Notes under the pieces: generated by a model
What the model was told of the DNA's origin: nothing
The model's input: only the letters and a program-made list of their open reading frames with translations
Database searches by the model: none
NCBI GenBank assembly: GCA_022791315.1
Contig: JAAVYW010000042.1
Span: 62,001-126,000, forward strand
Direction: 5' to 3'
Origin: Oscillospiraceae bacterium
Lineage (GTDB): Bacteria; Bacillota; Clostridia; Oscillospirales; Ruminococcaceae
DNA: 64,000 bases
Shown: piece after piece, positions 44,698-53,515 of the stretch
Layout: every line of letters starts with the position of its first letter
How positions within the stretch are numbered: the stretch's first letter is position 1
Translations under genes and position numbers: made by a program

Positions 44698-45981
44698 ATG
44701 GATAAGAACAGATGTGCCCTGACCCCGCCCATGGGGTGGAACAGCTATGATTACTACGACACCACAGTGAACGAGGAGCAGGTGAGGGCCAACGCCCGGT
44801 ATATGTCGGAGCACCTGAGAGGCTACGGCTGGGAATACATTGTGGTGGACATCCAGTGGTATGCCCACAGGCCTGGCACCATGCGGGAAGAGCACCAGTA
44901 CATCCCCTTTTCCACGCTGGAGATGGACGGATATGCCCGGCTGCTGCCCGACCCAGAGCGGTTTCCCTCCTCGGCGGGGGGGAAGGGGTTTGGGCCGTTG
45001 GCGGAGTACATACACGGGCTGGGGCTCAAATTTGGCATCCATATCATGCGGGGAATTCCCCGGATTGCCGCCCACTGCCACTGCCCGGTGCTGGGGGCGG
45101 AGACAACGGCGGACCGTATTGCCGACCCCTCCTCTATCTGCAAGTGGAACCCGGATATGTATGGGGTGCGGGATTGCCCGGCGGGACAGGCCTACTATGA
45201 CTCCCTCTTTGCCCTCTATGCGGAATGGGGGGTGGACTATGTGAAATGCGACGACATCTGCAACACCAACATGTATCCTCACCGGCCCTATTCGGCGCGG
45301 CATGAGGTGGAGATGCTGCAAAATGCCATCCAGAAGAGCGGGCGGCCCATGGTGTTGAGCCTTTCCCCCGGCCCGGCACTGATTGAGGAGGCCTGGCACT
45401 ATGAGACCTACGCCAATATGTGGCGCATTACCGACGATTTTTGGGACAACTGGGGGCTGCTGAAAAACATGTTTGAGCGCTGTGAGCTCTGGCAGAGCCA
45501 TGTGGCCCCGGGCTGCTATCCGGACTGCGACATGCTGCCCCTGGGGAAGCTGGGCAAGGGCTTTGGGGCGGAGCGGGACACGCGGCTGACCCCGGAGGAA
45601 CAGAAAACCATGATGACCCTGTGGTGCCTGTTTGGCTCGCCGCTGATGATTGGCGCGGAGCTGACCCTGCTGGACAAGGACACGCTGGCGCTGCTCACCA
45701 ACCGGGATGTGCTGGCCCTTTTAAACCCGGCGCTGCGGCCCCGGCAGCTGATGCGGGACGGGGAGCAGGCCATCTGGATTGCTGCGGATGGGAAAGCGGC
45801 CTATGCCGCCCTCTTTAACCTCTCCGACGGGGAGAGGACGGTGGGGATACCGCTGGAAAAGCTGCCGCTGGAGACACCGGGCAGGGCAAAGGAGCTCTGG
45901 AGCGGGGAAGAGCGCTCCCTCTCCGGGAAGCTGGAAACTAAGCTGCCGGAACACGGCTGCGCGCTGTACAGGCTGGGATAG
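44698..45981 (+). CDS. GH27-family alpha-galactosidase
   Basis: A 427-residue glycoside hydrolase of family 27 (alpha-galactosidase or related). The N-terminal TPPMGWNSYDYYDTTVNEE is the family signature. The nucleophile aspartate lies in YVKCDD (near residue 185) and the acid/base in RITDDFWDNW (near 246). No signal peptide is seen, so it acts on imported oligosaccharides. Compared with classical enzymes the WNSW motif is WNSY, so a specificity other than alpha-galactose (for example beta-L-arabinopyranose) is possible. The start could also be the ATG at 44689. Confidence 0.9.
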   Translation: MDKNRCALTPPMGWNSYDYYDTTVNEEQVRANARYMSEHLRGYGWEYIVVDIQWYAHRPGTMREEHQYIPFSTLEMDGYARLLPDPERFPSSAGGKGFGPLAEYIHGLGLKFGIHIMRGIPRIAAHCHCPVLGAETTADRIADPSSICKWNPDMYGVRDCPAGQAYYDSLFALYAEWGVDYVKCDDICNTNMYPHRPYSARHEVEMLQNAIQKSGRPMVLSLSPGPALIEEAWHYETYANMWRITDDFWDNWGLLKNMFERCELWQSHVAPGCYPDCDMLPLGKLGKGFGAERDTRLTPEEQKTMMTLWCLFGSPLMIGAELTLLDKDTLALLTNRDVLALLNPALRPRQLMRDGEQAIWIAADGKAAYAALFNLSDGERTVGIPLEKLPLETPGRAKELWSGEERSLSGKLETKLPEHGCALYRLG

Positions 45982-45986
45982 GGGAC

Positions 45987-46020
45987 AAGGGGGAAATCTG
46001 GTTTCCCCCTTTGCTCTTTT
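45987..46020 (+). terminator. Terminator after the GH27 gene
   Basis: AAGGGGGAAA pairs with TTTCCCCCTT around a 5-base loop, then a T-rich tail. Confidence 0.75.
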
Positions 46021-46058
46021 CTTTGACAAAATTGGCTCCAAAGGGGAGGCGTGAGGAG

Positions 46059-46766
46059 ATGGTTAAAAAGATGGAGAGGCCGGGGATGATTCTCTTTGAC
46101 TATGGTGAGACCCTGATTCGCGAGGCGGCGATTGACCTGCTGCGAGGGGAACGGGCGGTGTTCCAGTATGTGGAGGAGAATCCCCGGCATATTACGCCGG
46201 AGGAGGCCGCTGCCTTTGGCGGGGAGATTTTTGAGCGGGCCAATGCCAGCCGGATGCTGGGATTTGAGGTCCACGAATGGCCCATGCTGCGGTGCAAGTA
46301 TGAGGCGCTGGGGTTAACATTCTCCCTCCCGACGGAGGAGCTAGAAGAGGTACTGTGGGATGGCCTCGAGCCGGGGAGGCCTACAGAACACATCGAAGAG
46401 CTGCTGGGGTATCTGCGGGAGCAGGGGATTCCCACCGGGGTTATCAGTAATATCGGCTGGTCGGGGCGGGCGCTGGAGAGGCGGCTGGAACGGCTGCTGC
46501 CAGGACACCGCTTTGAATTTGTGATTGCCTCCAGCGAGTATGTGCTGCGCAAGCCTGACCCGGTGATTTTTGCCGTGGCACTGGAAAAGGCGGGGATGGA
46601 GGCAGGGCGGGTGTGGTTCTGCGGGGACAATCCGGTGGCGGACGTGGAGGGCGCCAGAGCTTCCGGTCTCTTTCCCGTGCTCTACCGGCCCGAGGGGCCG
46701 CAGGGTGTAGATTGCCTTACCGTGCGGGACTGGCGGGAATTGATTGGGATTTTGGAAAAGCAATAG
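46059..46766 (+). CDS. HAD-superfamily phosphatase
   Basis: A HAD-like hydrolase of about 235 residues. The nucleophile motif is MILFDYGETL, in which the first Asp attacks phosphate; motif II Ser/Thr lies in GVISNIG, motif III Lys in RKPDPVIF and motif IV in FCGDNPVADVEGA. An all-alpha cap (about residues 30-95) makes it a subfamily I member. Substrate is unknown. Three starts are possible: ATG 46059 (GAGGAG too close), ATG 46071 and ATG 46086 (GGAGAGG six bases upstream). Confidence 0.85.
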   Translation: MVKKMERPGMILFDYGETLIREAAIDLLRGERAVFQYVEENPRHITPEEAAAFGGEIFERANASRMLGFEVHEWPMLRCKYEALGLTFSLPTEELEEVLWDGLEPGRPTEHIEELLGYLREQGIPTGVISNIGWSGRALERRLERLLPGHRFEFVIASSEYVLRKPDPVIFAVALEKAGMEAGRVWFCGDNPVADVEGARASGLFPVLYRPEGPQGVDCLTVRDWRELIGILEKQ

Positions 46767-46770
46767 GGAA

Positions 46771-46810
46771 AGCGCCGCAGCAAGGGGGATACTGCGGCGC
46801 TTGTCTTTTT
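46771..46810 (+). terminator. Terminator after the HAD gene
   Basis: AGCGCCGCAG pairs with CTGCGGCGCT around an 11-base loop, followed by a T-rich run. Confidence 0.85.
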
Positions 46811-46846
46811 AGGGAAAAGGAAAATGAAACCAACGCAAATTTCTCC

Positions 46847-46895
46847 TTGACAGGAGAGAACATACGTGCTATTCTATGAATAGAACGAATGTTCT
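46847..46895 (+). promoter_or_regulatory. SOS-type promoter with two LexA-like boxes
   Basis: TTGACA (46847-46852), a 17-bp spacer and TATTCT (46870-46875) form the promoter. A LexA-type box AGAACGAATGTTCT (46882-46895), with perfect GAAC-N4-GTTC, sits at the expected transcription start. A second, one-mismatch box GAACATACGTGC (46857-46868) lies in the spacer. This is the Gram-positive SOS operator form and implies DNA-damage induction of the two repair genes that follow. Confidence 0.82.
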
Positions 46896-46908
46896 TGGAG
46901 GGATTTTT

Positions 46909-48207
46909 GTGGATGTGTATGAAAAGCTGACGATTCTCACCGATGCGGCCAAGTATGACGTGGCCTGTACTTCCAGCGGGAGCGACCGGGGTGGGGAGAA
47001 GGGCGGGATTGGCAGTGCGGTGTCCTGCGGGATTTGCCACAGCTTTGCAGCGGACGGGAGATGCATCTCCCTGTTGAAAGTGCTGATGAGCAACGCCTGT
47101 GTCTATGACTGCAAATACTGCGTCAACCGGCGTTCCAATGACACACCCAGGGCCTCCTTTACCCCCCAGGAGCTGGCGGATTTGACCATCCAGTTTTACC
47201 GGCGCAACTACATTGAGGGGCTGTTTTTGAGCTCGGGGGTGGTGAAGAACCCGGACTACACCTGCGAACAGATGATTGAGGTGCTGTCGCTGCTGCGGTT
47301 TCACTACCGGTTCCGGGGATATATCCATGCAAAGGCCATCCCAGGGGCGGACAGCGCGCTGCTAATGCGGCTGGGAATGCTGGCCGACCGGATGAGCGTA
47401 AATATCGAGCTGCCCTCGGAGGAGGGACTGAAGACACTGGCTCCCAACAAATCGAAACAGTCGATTCTGGGGCCCATGGGGCTCATCAGCGGGCGGATTG
47501 AGGAGAACGGCAGGGAGCTGGTGCAGTACCGCCATGCGCCCCGCTTTGCCCCGGCAGGGCAGAGCACGCAGATGATTGTGGGGGCCACCCAGGACAGCGA
47601 TTTGCAGATTCTCCGGCTGACCCAGGGGCTCTATCGGAAATACTCCCTAAAGCGGGTGTTTTTCTCCGCCTATGTGCCAGTGGTGGAGCACAGCCTGTTG
47701 CCCTCCAAGGAGACCAAGCCGCCGCTGCTGCGGGAGCACCGGCTGTATCAGGCGGACTGGCTGCTGCGGTTTTACGGATTTACGGCGGAGGAGCTGCTGG
47801 ACGAGGACAACCCCAGCTTTAACCCATTGCTGGACCCCAAGTGCTGCTGGGCGGTGTCCCACATGGAGCAGTTTCCGGTGGAGGTAAACCGGGCACCCTA
47901 TGAGATGCTGCTGCGGGTGCCGGGGGTTGGGCCCCGCAGCGCCCGGCGGATTGTGGCGGCCCGGCGCACCGGGGCGTTGGATTTTGCAGGCCTTAAAAAG
48001 ATTGGGGTGGTGCTCAAACGGGCCCAGTATTTCCTCACCTGCTCGGGGAAGGTGATGGAGGGGCTGAAAATCACCCAGGACGGGGCGCTGCGGGCCCTGA
48101 TTTCGGAGCAGGGGAGGCTCTCGCTGCCGCCGGAACAGCAGCAGCTCTCGCTCTTTGACCAGTCCTTTGTGTTGAAAAAGGAGGTAATCCAGTGTTTGCA
48201 CTCGTAG
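46909..48207 (+). CDS. Putative DNA modification/repair radical SAM protein
   Basis: A 432-residue radical SAM enzyme of the TIGR03916 family. The cluster motif CVYDCKYC (Cys64, 68, 71) binds the [4Fe-4S] used to cleave S-adenosylmethionine. Four more cysteines lie in CTSSGS, SCGICHS and GRC just before it. The C-terminal part has a helix-hairpin-helix DNA-binding motif, LLRVPGVGPRSARRIV (from about residue 335), which supports action on DNA. I use the GTG at 46909, with GGAGGG seven bases upstream. It overlaps the next gene, with which it forms a conserved pair. Confidence 0.9.
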   Translation: MDVYEKLTILTDAAKYDVACTSSGSDRGGEKGGIGSAVSCGICHSFAADGRCISLLKVLMSNACVYDCKYCVNRRSNDTPRASFTPQELADLTIQFYRRNYIEGLFLSSGVVKNPDYTCEQMIEVLSLLRFHYRFRGYIHAKAIPGADSALLMRLGMLADRMSVNIELPSEEGLKTLAPNKSKQSILGPMGLISGRIEENGRELVQYRHAPRFAPAGQSTQMIVGATQDSDLQILRLTQGLYRKYSLKRVFFSAYVPVVEHSLLPSKETKPPLLREHRLYQADWLLRFYGFTAEELLDEDNPSFNPLLDPKCCWAVSHMEQFPVEVNRAPYEMLLRVPGVGPRSARRIVAARRTGALDFAGLKKIGVVLKRAQYFLTCSGKVMEGLKITQDGALRALISEQGRLSLPPEQQQLSLFDQSFVLKKEVIQCLHS

Positions 48208-49175
48208 ACAGGGCGTATCTCTACGACGGCAGCTTTGAGGGGTTGCTGTGCTGTGTGTTCGAGGGGTTTTTGCGCAGGGAACGGCCGGTGCAGATTCTCC
48301 CGGCAGGGGAGCCCACCCTTTACCCGGCGCGAGAGATTACCACCCGGCGGGAGAGGGCAGAGCGGGTGCTGCTGGGGATGGAGAGAAAAATCTCCGCCGA
48401 GGCGGCGGAGCTGGTGCAGCTGGGGTTCCTCTCCTGCGAACCGGAGCGGGAACGGCTGATTTTTGATTTTGTGTGCCACGCCTTTGACGTGGGCCGGCTG
48501 GCAGCAGACGACCGGGCCAGCGATATTGTGAGCAGGCTGCAAAAGGCGGTGTTCCACCTGGAACACGAGGCGCACATGCTCACCGGGTTTGTGCGGTTTT
48601 CGGAGCAGAACGGGACCCTGGCGGCAGTGGTTTCCCCCAAGAACCACGCGCTGTTTTTGATGCGGGAGCACTTCTGCACCCGGTTTGGGGAGGAGCGGTT
48701 TTTGATTTATGACAACGTACACCGGGAAGCGCTGGTTTACCAGCCCTACCAGTCGGCTATTGTGCCGCTGGAGGGGTTTGTGCTGGATGCGCCGGACGAG
48801 AACGAGCTGCGGTATCAGACTTTGTGGAAACGGTTTTATGACACCATTGCCATTGAGGAGCGCTACAACCCCAGATGCAGGATGAACCTCTGCGCCAAGC
48901 GCTACTGGAGGAATATGACTGAACTGAAGGGGGAGGTGCCCGCCGGGCCGCCGGACTATCTGGCGGCCTATGGGCTGGGGGAAGACAGGGCCCGCATACC
49001 CTTTGCGCCGTCGGAGAAACTGCCGCTGCGGCCTGCGCCCTGGCAGAGGAAGGGGATACCGAGGATGCCCTACCCCGGCAGCCGGGGATTTGCGCAGCGG
49101 ACGCTGGAGAGCGAGCAGCAGGCTGGGCAGCGACCCGGCAGGATTGTGGAGAAGTCTTGTGAAAAACTGACATAA
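48192..49175 (+). CDS. TIGR03915 family putative DNA repair protein
   Basis: A 327-residue protein of the TIGR03915/DUF4130 family, found next to the radical SAM protein above. Recognisable parts are YLYDGSFEGLLCCVFEGF at the N terminus, KAVFHLEHEAHMLTGFVRF, and ERYNPRCRMNLCAKRYWRNM near 235-255. Its mechanism is unknown; it has been linked to uracil-DNA-glycosylase-like folds. The family usually ends soon after the last motif (about 250 residues). Here about 70 further residues follow, rich in Pro, Arg and Gly. GTG start at 48192 with AGGAGG, overlapping the upstream gene by 16 bases. Confidence 0.85.
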   Translation: MFALVDRAYLYDGSFEGLLCCVFEGFLRRERPVQILPAGEPTLYPAREITTRRERAERVLLGMERKISAEAAELVQLGFLSCEPERERLIFDFVCHAFDVGRLAADDRASDIVSRLQKAVFHLEHEAHMLTGFVRFSEQNGTLAAVVSPKNHALFLMREHFCTRFGEERFLIYDNVHREALVYQPYQSAIVPLEGFVLDAPDENELRYQTLWKRFYDTIAIEERYNPRCRMNLCAKRYWRNMTELKGEVPAGPPDYLAAYGLGEDRARIPFAPSEKLPLRPAPWQRKGIPRMPYPGSRGFAQRTLESEQQAGQRPGRIVEKSCEKLT

Positions 49176-49206
49176 AGACAGGTGTTTTTTAGTGGGATAC
49201 CCCCCC

Positions 49207-49234
49207 TTGTTTTTCCGGGGAGGTATGCTATACT
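49207..49234 (+). promoter_or_regulatory. Promoter of the enolase-superfamily gene
   Basis: TTGTTT, a 16-bp spacer and TATACT. The leader to the start codon is about 145 bases and GC-rich. Confidence 0.5.
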
Positions 49235-49386
49235 GGGAGCTGCAAGGAAACATTCCCAAAAACCGGCGCTGCTTTCCAGTGGGAAACCGCTGTGCCCCTT
49301 GGGATGGGACGACCGGGAATCGGCACCCGGCCGCGCCTGCCGGAGAGGGCGGAGAGCTGGCCTTAGGGAAAGGATGGTTTGCAGTT

Positions 49387-50598
49387 ATGAAAATTACAGG
49401 ACTGCGTATTGACCGGCAAAGTATCCCCTTTGAGTCGGTCTATGGCCCCGGACAGGGCCGCTCGGCGAATCCGCTTGACATCTATGAGGAATACGATTTG
49501 GGCCAGCGCAACGCCAGGCTGCGCCCAGCCAGTGAATCGGAAAACGGGATATTGAGCGAGTACTTCTTGGTCATCACCACGGACGAGGGCATCGAGGGGG
49601 TGCACGGGCCGGTGGATTACCGGGCCCAGGCACTGCTGATTCTGGAGGGGCTGGCCCCCCATCTCATCGGGCGCGACCCGCTGGAAAACCGGCTGATTTG
49701 GGACGTGCTCTCCCGCTTTGAGCGGCACGCACGCAGCGGCATGATGATGACAGCCATCAGCGCGGTGGATATTGCGCTGTGGGACTTGAAGGGCAAGATT
49801 TTGGGCCAGCCGGTGTATCGCCTGCTGGGGGGCGGCAGAAAGGCGCTGCGGCCCTATGTGAGCATGCTGGGTTTTTCTGTGGAACCGCAGGAGGCCAGGA
49901 AGTGGGCCGCCAAGGTGAAGGGCATGAATGTGAGCGCCCAGAAGTGGTTCTTCCGCTATGGGCCCGCCCAGGGGGCAGAGGGGATGAAAAAGAACCTGGC
50001 CCTGGCCGAGGCGCTGCGGGAAGAGCTGGGGGACGGCTATGACCTGATGTTTGACTGCTGGATGGGCTGGGATATGGTCTATGCCAAGGAGATGCTGCGG
50101 CGGCTGGAACCCATCCATCCCGTGTGGGTGGAGGAAGTGCTGCGGCCCCATATGGAGGACGGCTTTAAGCGCCTGAAGGCCGAGACCAATGTGCCTCTGG
50201 CCGCAGGTGAGCACCTGTATACCCGCATGGAGGTCAACGGCTATCTGCGGGACGGGGTATTTGATGTGATGCAGTCTGACCCCGAGTGGTGCGGCGGTAT
50301 CACCGAGGCACTGCGGATTGCCGACCTGTGCGAGATGTACGGCGTGCGCTGCGCTCCCCACGGGCACGGGCTGTTGCCCGCCATGCAGGTGGTGGCCTCG
50401 ATGCCGCCGGATATTTGCCCCTATGTGGAATATCTGATTCGCATTATGGACCACAAGACAGCTTTCTTTAAGCACCGCTGCACCATTGACGAAAACGGCC
50501 TGCTCTATATGAATGAGACGCCAGGTGTCGGCGAGGATTTGGATATGGACAAGATTGTCAAGACTGAGGCGATTCACCAGTTTGTGATGATGCCTTAA
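49387..50598 (+). CDS. Enolase-superfamily acid-sugar dehydratase (RhmD-like)
   Basis: A 403-residue mandelate racemase/muconate lactonizing enzyme relative. The barrel shows ISAVDIALWDLKGKILGQPV, a catalytic segment AQKWFFRYGPAQG, metal ligands in MFDCWMGWD, WVEEVLRP and AAGEHLYT, and the base in CAPHGHGLLP. The KWFFRYGP segment and WMGWD resemble L-rhamnonate dehydratases, so dehydration of a six-carbon aldonate is likely. The upstream open extension from 49192 is leader; the ATG at 49387 follows AAAGGATGG. The 2-hydroxyacid dehydrogenase downstream may act in the same pathway. Confidence 0.85.
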   Translation: MKITGLRIDRQSIPFESVYGPGQGRSANPLDIYEEYDLGQRNARLRPASESENGILSEYFLVITTDEGIEGVHGPVDYRAQALLILEGLAPHLIGRDPLENRLIWDVLSRFERHARSGMMMTAISAVDIALWDLKGKILGQPVYRLLGGGRKALRPYVSMLGFSVEPQEARKWAAKVKGMNVSAQKWFFRYGPAQGAEGMKKNLALAEALREELGDGYDLMFDCWMGWDMVYAKEMLRRLEPIHPVWVEEVLRPHMEDGFKRLKAETNVPLAAGEHLYTRMEVNGYLRDGVFDVMQSDPEWCGGITEALRIADLCEMYGVRCAPHGHGLLPAMQVVASMPPDICPYVEYLIRIMDHKTAFFKHRCTIDENGLLYMNETPGVGEDLDMDKIVKTEAIHQFVMMP

Positions 50599-50618
50599 GG
50601 GGAAGGAGTGGTTGTGGG

Positions 50619-51566
50619 ATGAAGATTGTTTTGCTGGAGCCTTTGGGCGTGCCGGAGGCCACGATTCAGCGCTATGCCAAGGCGCTGGAAAAAGATGGGC
50701 ACACCTTTGCCGCCTATCCAAAGGACACTGACCCTGCGGTGCAGATTGAGCGGGCGAAGGACGCCGACGTGATTATGATTGCCAACATGCCCTTGCGCGG
50801 GCAGGTGATTGAGAACTGCCCCAACCTGAAATTTATCGACGTGGCCTTCACCGGCGTGGACCATGTGGATTTGGAAGCAGCCAAGCGGCGCGGCGTAAAG
50901 GTGAGCAACGCAGCGGGCTACTCCACCCAGGCGGTGGCGGAGCTGGCGCTGTGTATGATGCTCTCCCTCTCCCGCAACGTGCCCCAGGTGGAGAAGCGCT
51001 GCCGGGAGGGCGGCACCAAGGACGGCCTGGTGGGCTTTGAGATTCAGGGAAAGGCCGTGGGTATTGTGGGGGCCGGCACCATCGGCACCCGGCTGGCCCA
51101 GCTGCTGGCTCCCTTCTCCTGCCGGGTGCTGGCCTATAGCCGCCACCCTAGGGAAGACAAGAAGGGGTTAGTGGAATATGTGACGCTGGACGCGCTGCTG
51201 GAACAGAGCGACGTGGTGACGCTCCACTGCCCCCTCACCGACGAGACCAGGGGGATGATTGGAAGAGAGCAGCTGGCGAAGATGAAGCCCACTGCGCTGC
51301 TCATCAACACGGCCCGCGGCCCGGTGGTGGATGCGGCTGCCCTGGCCGAGGCCCTCAACGAGGGGCGCATTGCCGGGGCCGGAGTGGACGTCTTTGACGT
51401 GGAGCCGCCGCTGCCTGCGGAGTCCCCGCTGCTGCACAGCAAAAATACGCTGGTGACACCCCATGTGGCCTTTGCCTCGGCGGAGTCCATGGAGGCCAGG
51501 GCCGGGATTGTGTTTGACAATATCCGGGCCTGGATGGATGGAAATCAGCAGAATATCGTGCTTTGA
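50619..51566 (+). CDS. D-isomer-specific 2-hydroxyacid dehydrogenase
   Basis: A 315-residue NAD(P)-dependent dehydrogenase. It shows the Rossmann motif VGAGTIGTRLAQLL, the DEIxxH-type segment LHCPLTDETRGMIG, catalytic Arg in NTARGPVVDAAALAEAL, Glu in FDVEPPLP and His in TPHVAFASAESM. The substrate could be a hydroxypyruvate/glyoxylate or sugar-acid-derived 2-keto acid, given its place 20 bases after the dehydratase. GGAAGGAG precedes the ATG. Confidence 0.92.
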   Translation: MKIVLLEPLGVPEATIQRYAKALEKDGHTFAAYPKDTDPAVQIERAKDADVIMIANMPLRGQVIENCPNLKFIDVAFTGVDHVDLEAAKRRGVKVSNAAGYSTQAVAELALCMMLSLSRNVPQVEKRCREGGTKDGLVGFEIQGKAVGIVGAGTIGTRLAQLLAPFSCRVLAYSRHPREDKKGLVEYVTLDALLEQSDVVTLHCPLTDETRGMIGREQLAKMKPTALLINTARGPVVDAAALAEALNEGRIAGAGVDVFDVEPPLPAESPLLHSKNTLVTPHVAFASAESMEARAGIVFDNIRAWMDGNQQNIVL

Positions 51567-51573
51567 GGATGAA

Positions 51574-51608
51574 AAACACCCCCGCCTGGTATCAGGCGGG
51601 GGTGTTTT
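51574..51608. terminator. Terminator after the dehydrogenase
   Basis: AACACCCCCGCCTG pairs with CAGGCGGGGGTGTT around a 4-base loop, with an A run before and T run after; useful for both converging operons. Confidence 0.88.
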
Positions 51609-51618
51609 GGCCCCTGTT

Positions 51619-52554
51619 TCACTGCGCTATGACGCCCTTGGCAAACAGATTGTCCTTGCCAAGCCCGCAGACGGAGGGGTGTTGGTCGAAGGTGTGGCAG
51701 AAGTCCAAAAAGGCGGATTTCTGAGAGGGGTCTTGCAGGATTTTGCGCAGGATGGGAGGAGGGAGGGTACGGGCATAGGCGCCGGGGCCGGCGAGGGAGA
51801 TTTCCCGGACACCGTTTTGGCGCAGGATGCGTTCCAGCTCCTCGGGAAGAAAGGTATAGGTGATGGGCCAGGGGGAACCGCCTGCTTCGTATTCGGCAAT
51901 TTCGCTGCCGTCGCCCAGCAGGCCGGTGTCCAGGAGCTGGGTGCAGGGTGAGGCGTTGAAGGTGAAATTCTCCACAGCGCTTTGATAGTTGGAAATACAC
52001 CACTGGGCCCAGGCATCGCCGCAGTCCTCTGTTAAGAGGAAACGGCTCTTGTCCAGGGGGCTGGACAGATAGGGTAGGGAACCCAGGCGGCTGGAAACGC
52101 TGAGAAGGATTTTCTTGCTGCAGATGCGCACCAGTCCGGCAATGACAGATTCCTGATTGGGCCAGGTGTAGGAGATGGGGGCGTCGAAGCTCATCACCAA
52201 GTCAAAGGAGTTGTCGGGGTAGGCGGATAAATCTTCCAGCGCGCCTTTGACAAAGGTGATGCGGTGGGCTACGCCTGCCTGAGCGGCCAGCTGGGCCGCT
52301 TTGTCCAGCATGGGCTGGGAGATGTCAAAGTGGGTGACCTGGCAGCCCAGGCCCGCCAGCAGGATGGAAAAACGGCCGCAGCCACCGCCGCCGTCGAAGA
52401 CAGTGGTGATGCCCTCCAGGCTGGACAACAGCTCCTTATCAATGTGGCTGTGGAGGATAATGTTGTCTAAAAAGGTCTGCTCCCGGGCAGCCTCCCGTTC
52501 GCCCTTGTCGGGCAGGTTCCAGTGGCGTTCGGATATTTTTTGGGTGTAGTCCAT
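51619..52554 (-). CDS. Class I SAM-dependent methyltransferase
   Basis: A 311-residue methyltransferase. The SAM-binding motif I is TTVFDGGGGCGRFSILLAG near residue 50, followed by acidic motif II (THFDISQPML) and motif post-I/IV (LVMSFDAPISY). It resembles methyltransferases of ubiE/Methyltransf_11 type, with a long C-terminal extension holding EELERILRQNG. The substrate is unknown. It is third in a minus-strand operon with a kinase-fold protein and another methyltransferase. Confidence 0.8.
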   Translation of the reverse strand: MDYTQKISERHWNLPDKGEREAAREQTFLDNIILHSHIDKELLSSLEGITTVFDGGGGCGRFSILLAGLGCQVTHFDISQPMLDKAAQLAAQAGVAHRITFVKGALEDLSAYPDNSFDLVMSFDAPISYTWPNQESVIAGLVRICSKKILLSVSSRLGSLPYLSSPLDKSRFLLTEDCGDAWAQWCISNYQSAVENFTFNASPCTQLLDTGLLGDGSEIAEYEAGGSPWPITYTFLPEELERILRQNGVREISLAGPGAYARTLPPPILRKILQDPSQKSAFLDFCHTFDQHPSVCGLGKDNLFAKGVIAQ

Positions 52555-52576
52555 AGGTGGGGCTCCTTTCTGGGGA

Positions 52577-53512
52577 TTATGGCATACGCTGTTCGCACAG
52601 CGCGCGCCACTGCATCAGCCAGGCGTGCTGCTCCTCTAAGAAGGGGAGGGAATAGCCCTGGCAGTCGGCGATAGTGGCTTGGATGTCGTAGTGGCGCAGG
52701 GCAATGGCATCGTAGATGCAGGAGAGGTGGGTGAGGCTGGTTTCCCGGGTGTAGCCCTCTAAAAACTGCTCCAGGTTTTGGCCGGTGCGGCCATAGCCGG
52801 AGGGGTCAAAGTGGAAATAATCCGTGCCGTCACAGAGGGTGGCGGCGTCCAGGATGGGATAGGAGAGGCCTGCGGCGTCAAAGTCCAGCAGGACAAATTC
52901 GCCGGAGGGCGTTTCCAACATATTGCCGCAGTGAAAATCCCCGTGGCAAAAGCCGGGCTGGGCGCTTTGCAGCCTGCCCCAAAGTTCATTGGCGTAGTTT
53001 GACAGGTCTTCCAGCTTGGATTGGGGGAAGCCCACTCGCTTGAGGAAGGCCAGGTAGCGGCCCAGGAGGTGCTCCTTGCCACGGGACAGCATGGGGGCGG
53101 GGCAGCGCTGCATCAGCAGATGGAGTCGGGCGCACTGACGGCCGATGGCCGCCAATGACTGGGGGAGCTGGGGCTCTGTACCCTGGGCGTGGCTGTAGAG
53201 CAGGGCAACGCAGGGGCCCTGGGGGGTGGAGATTTCCAGGAAACCGGCGCCCTCCTGTGTGGGGCAGATGCGGGCGGCGGGATAGCCCTCCTGTTCCAGG
53301 AAGCGGAGGATGTCAATGGTGTTTAAGGCGTTTTCCCGGTGGAAGGGGCGGTAGAGTTTCCAGACAAACTGGCCGGATGCGCCCCGGACAAAATAGACTG
53401 CGCCAATCCAATCCCGGTGTTTTTCCACCTGGTGGATGGAAAAGGGGTAATGGCGGTTTAGGATTTCCCGGATTTCTGACAGGTTATCATGGGAAGAGAG
53501 GTGATCAGGCAT
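52577..53512 (-). CDS. Aminoglycoside-phosphotransferase-fold (CotS/choline kinase-like) protein
   Basis: A 311-residue kinase-fold protein. The ATP-binding lysine lies in GQFVWKLYRPF, the catalytic loop is CHGDFHCGNML and the metal-binding Asp is in FVLLDFDAAGLSYP. This fold covers aminoglycoside phosphotransferases, choline/ethanolamine kinases and the CotS-type spore coat kinases. Its place between two methyltransferase genes gives no known pathway. It is not clearly a resistance gene. Confidence 0.82.
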   Translation of the reverse strand: MPDHLSSHDNLSEIREILNRHYPFSIHQVEKHRDWIGAVYFVRGASGQFVWKLYRPFHRENALNTIDILRFLEQEGYPAARICPTQEGAGFLEISTPQGPCVALLYSHAQGTEPQLPQSLAAIGRQCARLHLLMQRCPAPMLSRGKEHLLGRYLAFLKRVGFPQSKLEDLSNYANELWGRLQSAQPGFCHGDFHCGNMLETPSGEFVLLDFDAAGLSYPILDAATLCDGTDYFHFDPSGYGRTGQNLEQFLEGYTRETSLTHLSCIYDAIALRHYDIQATIADCQGYSLPFLEEQHAWLMQWRALCEQRMP

Positions 53513-53515
53513 AGG

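Noticed and set aside
52577..53512. Aminoglycoside resistance gene
   Set aside because: The APH fold is shared by choline kinase and CotS-like proteins; the context gives no support for resistance.
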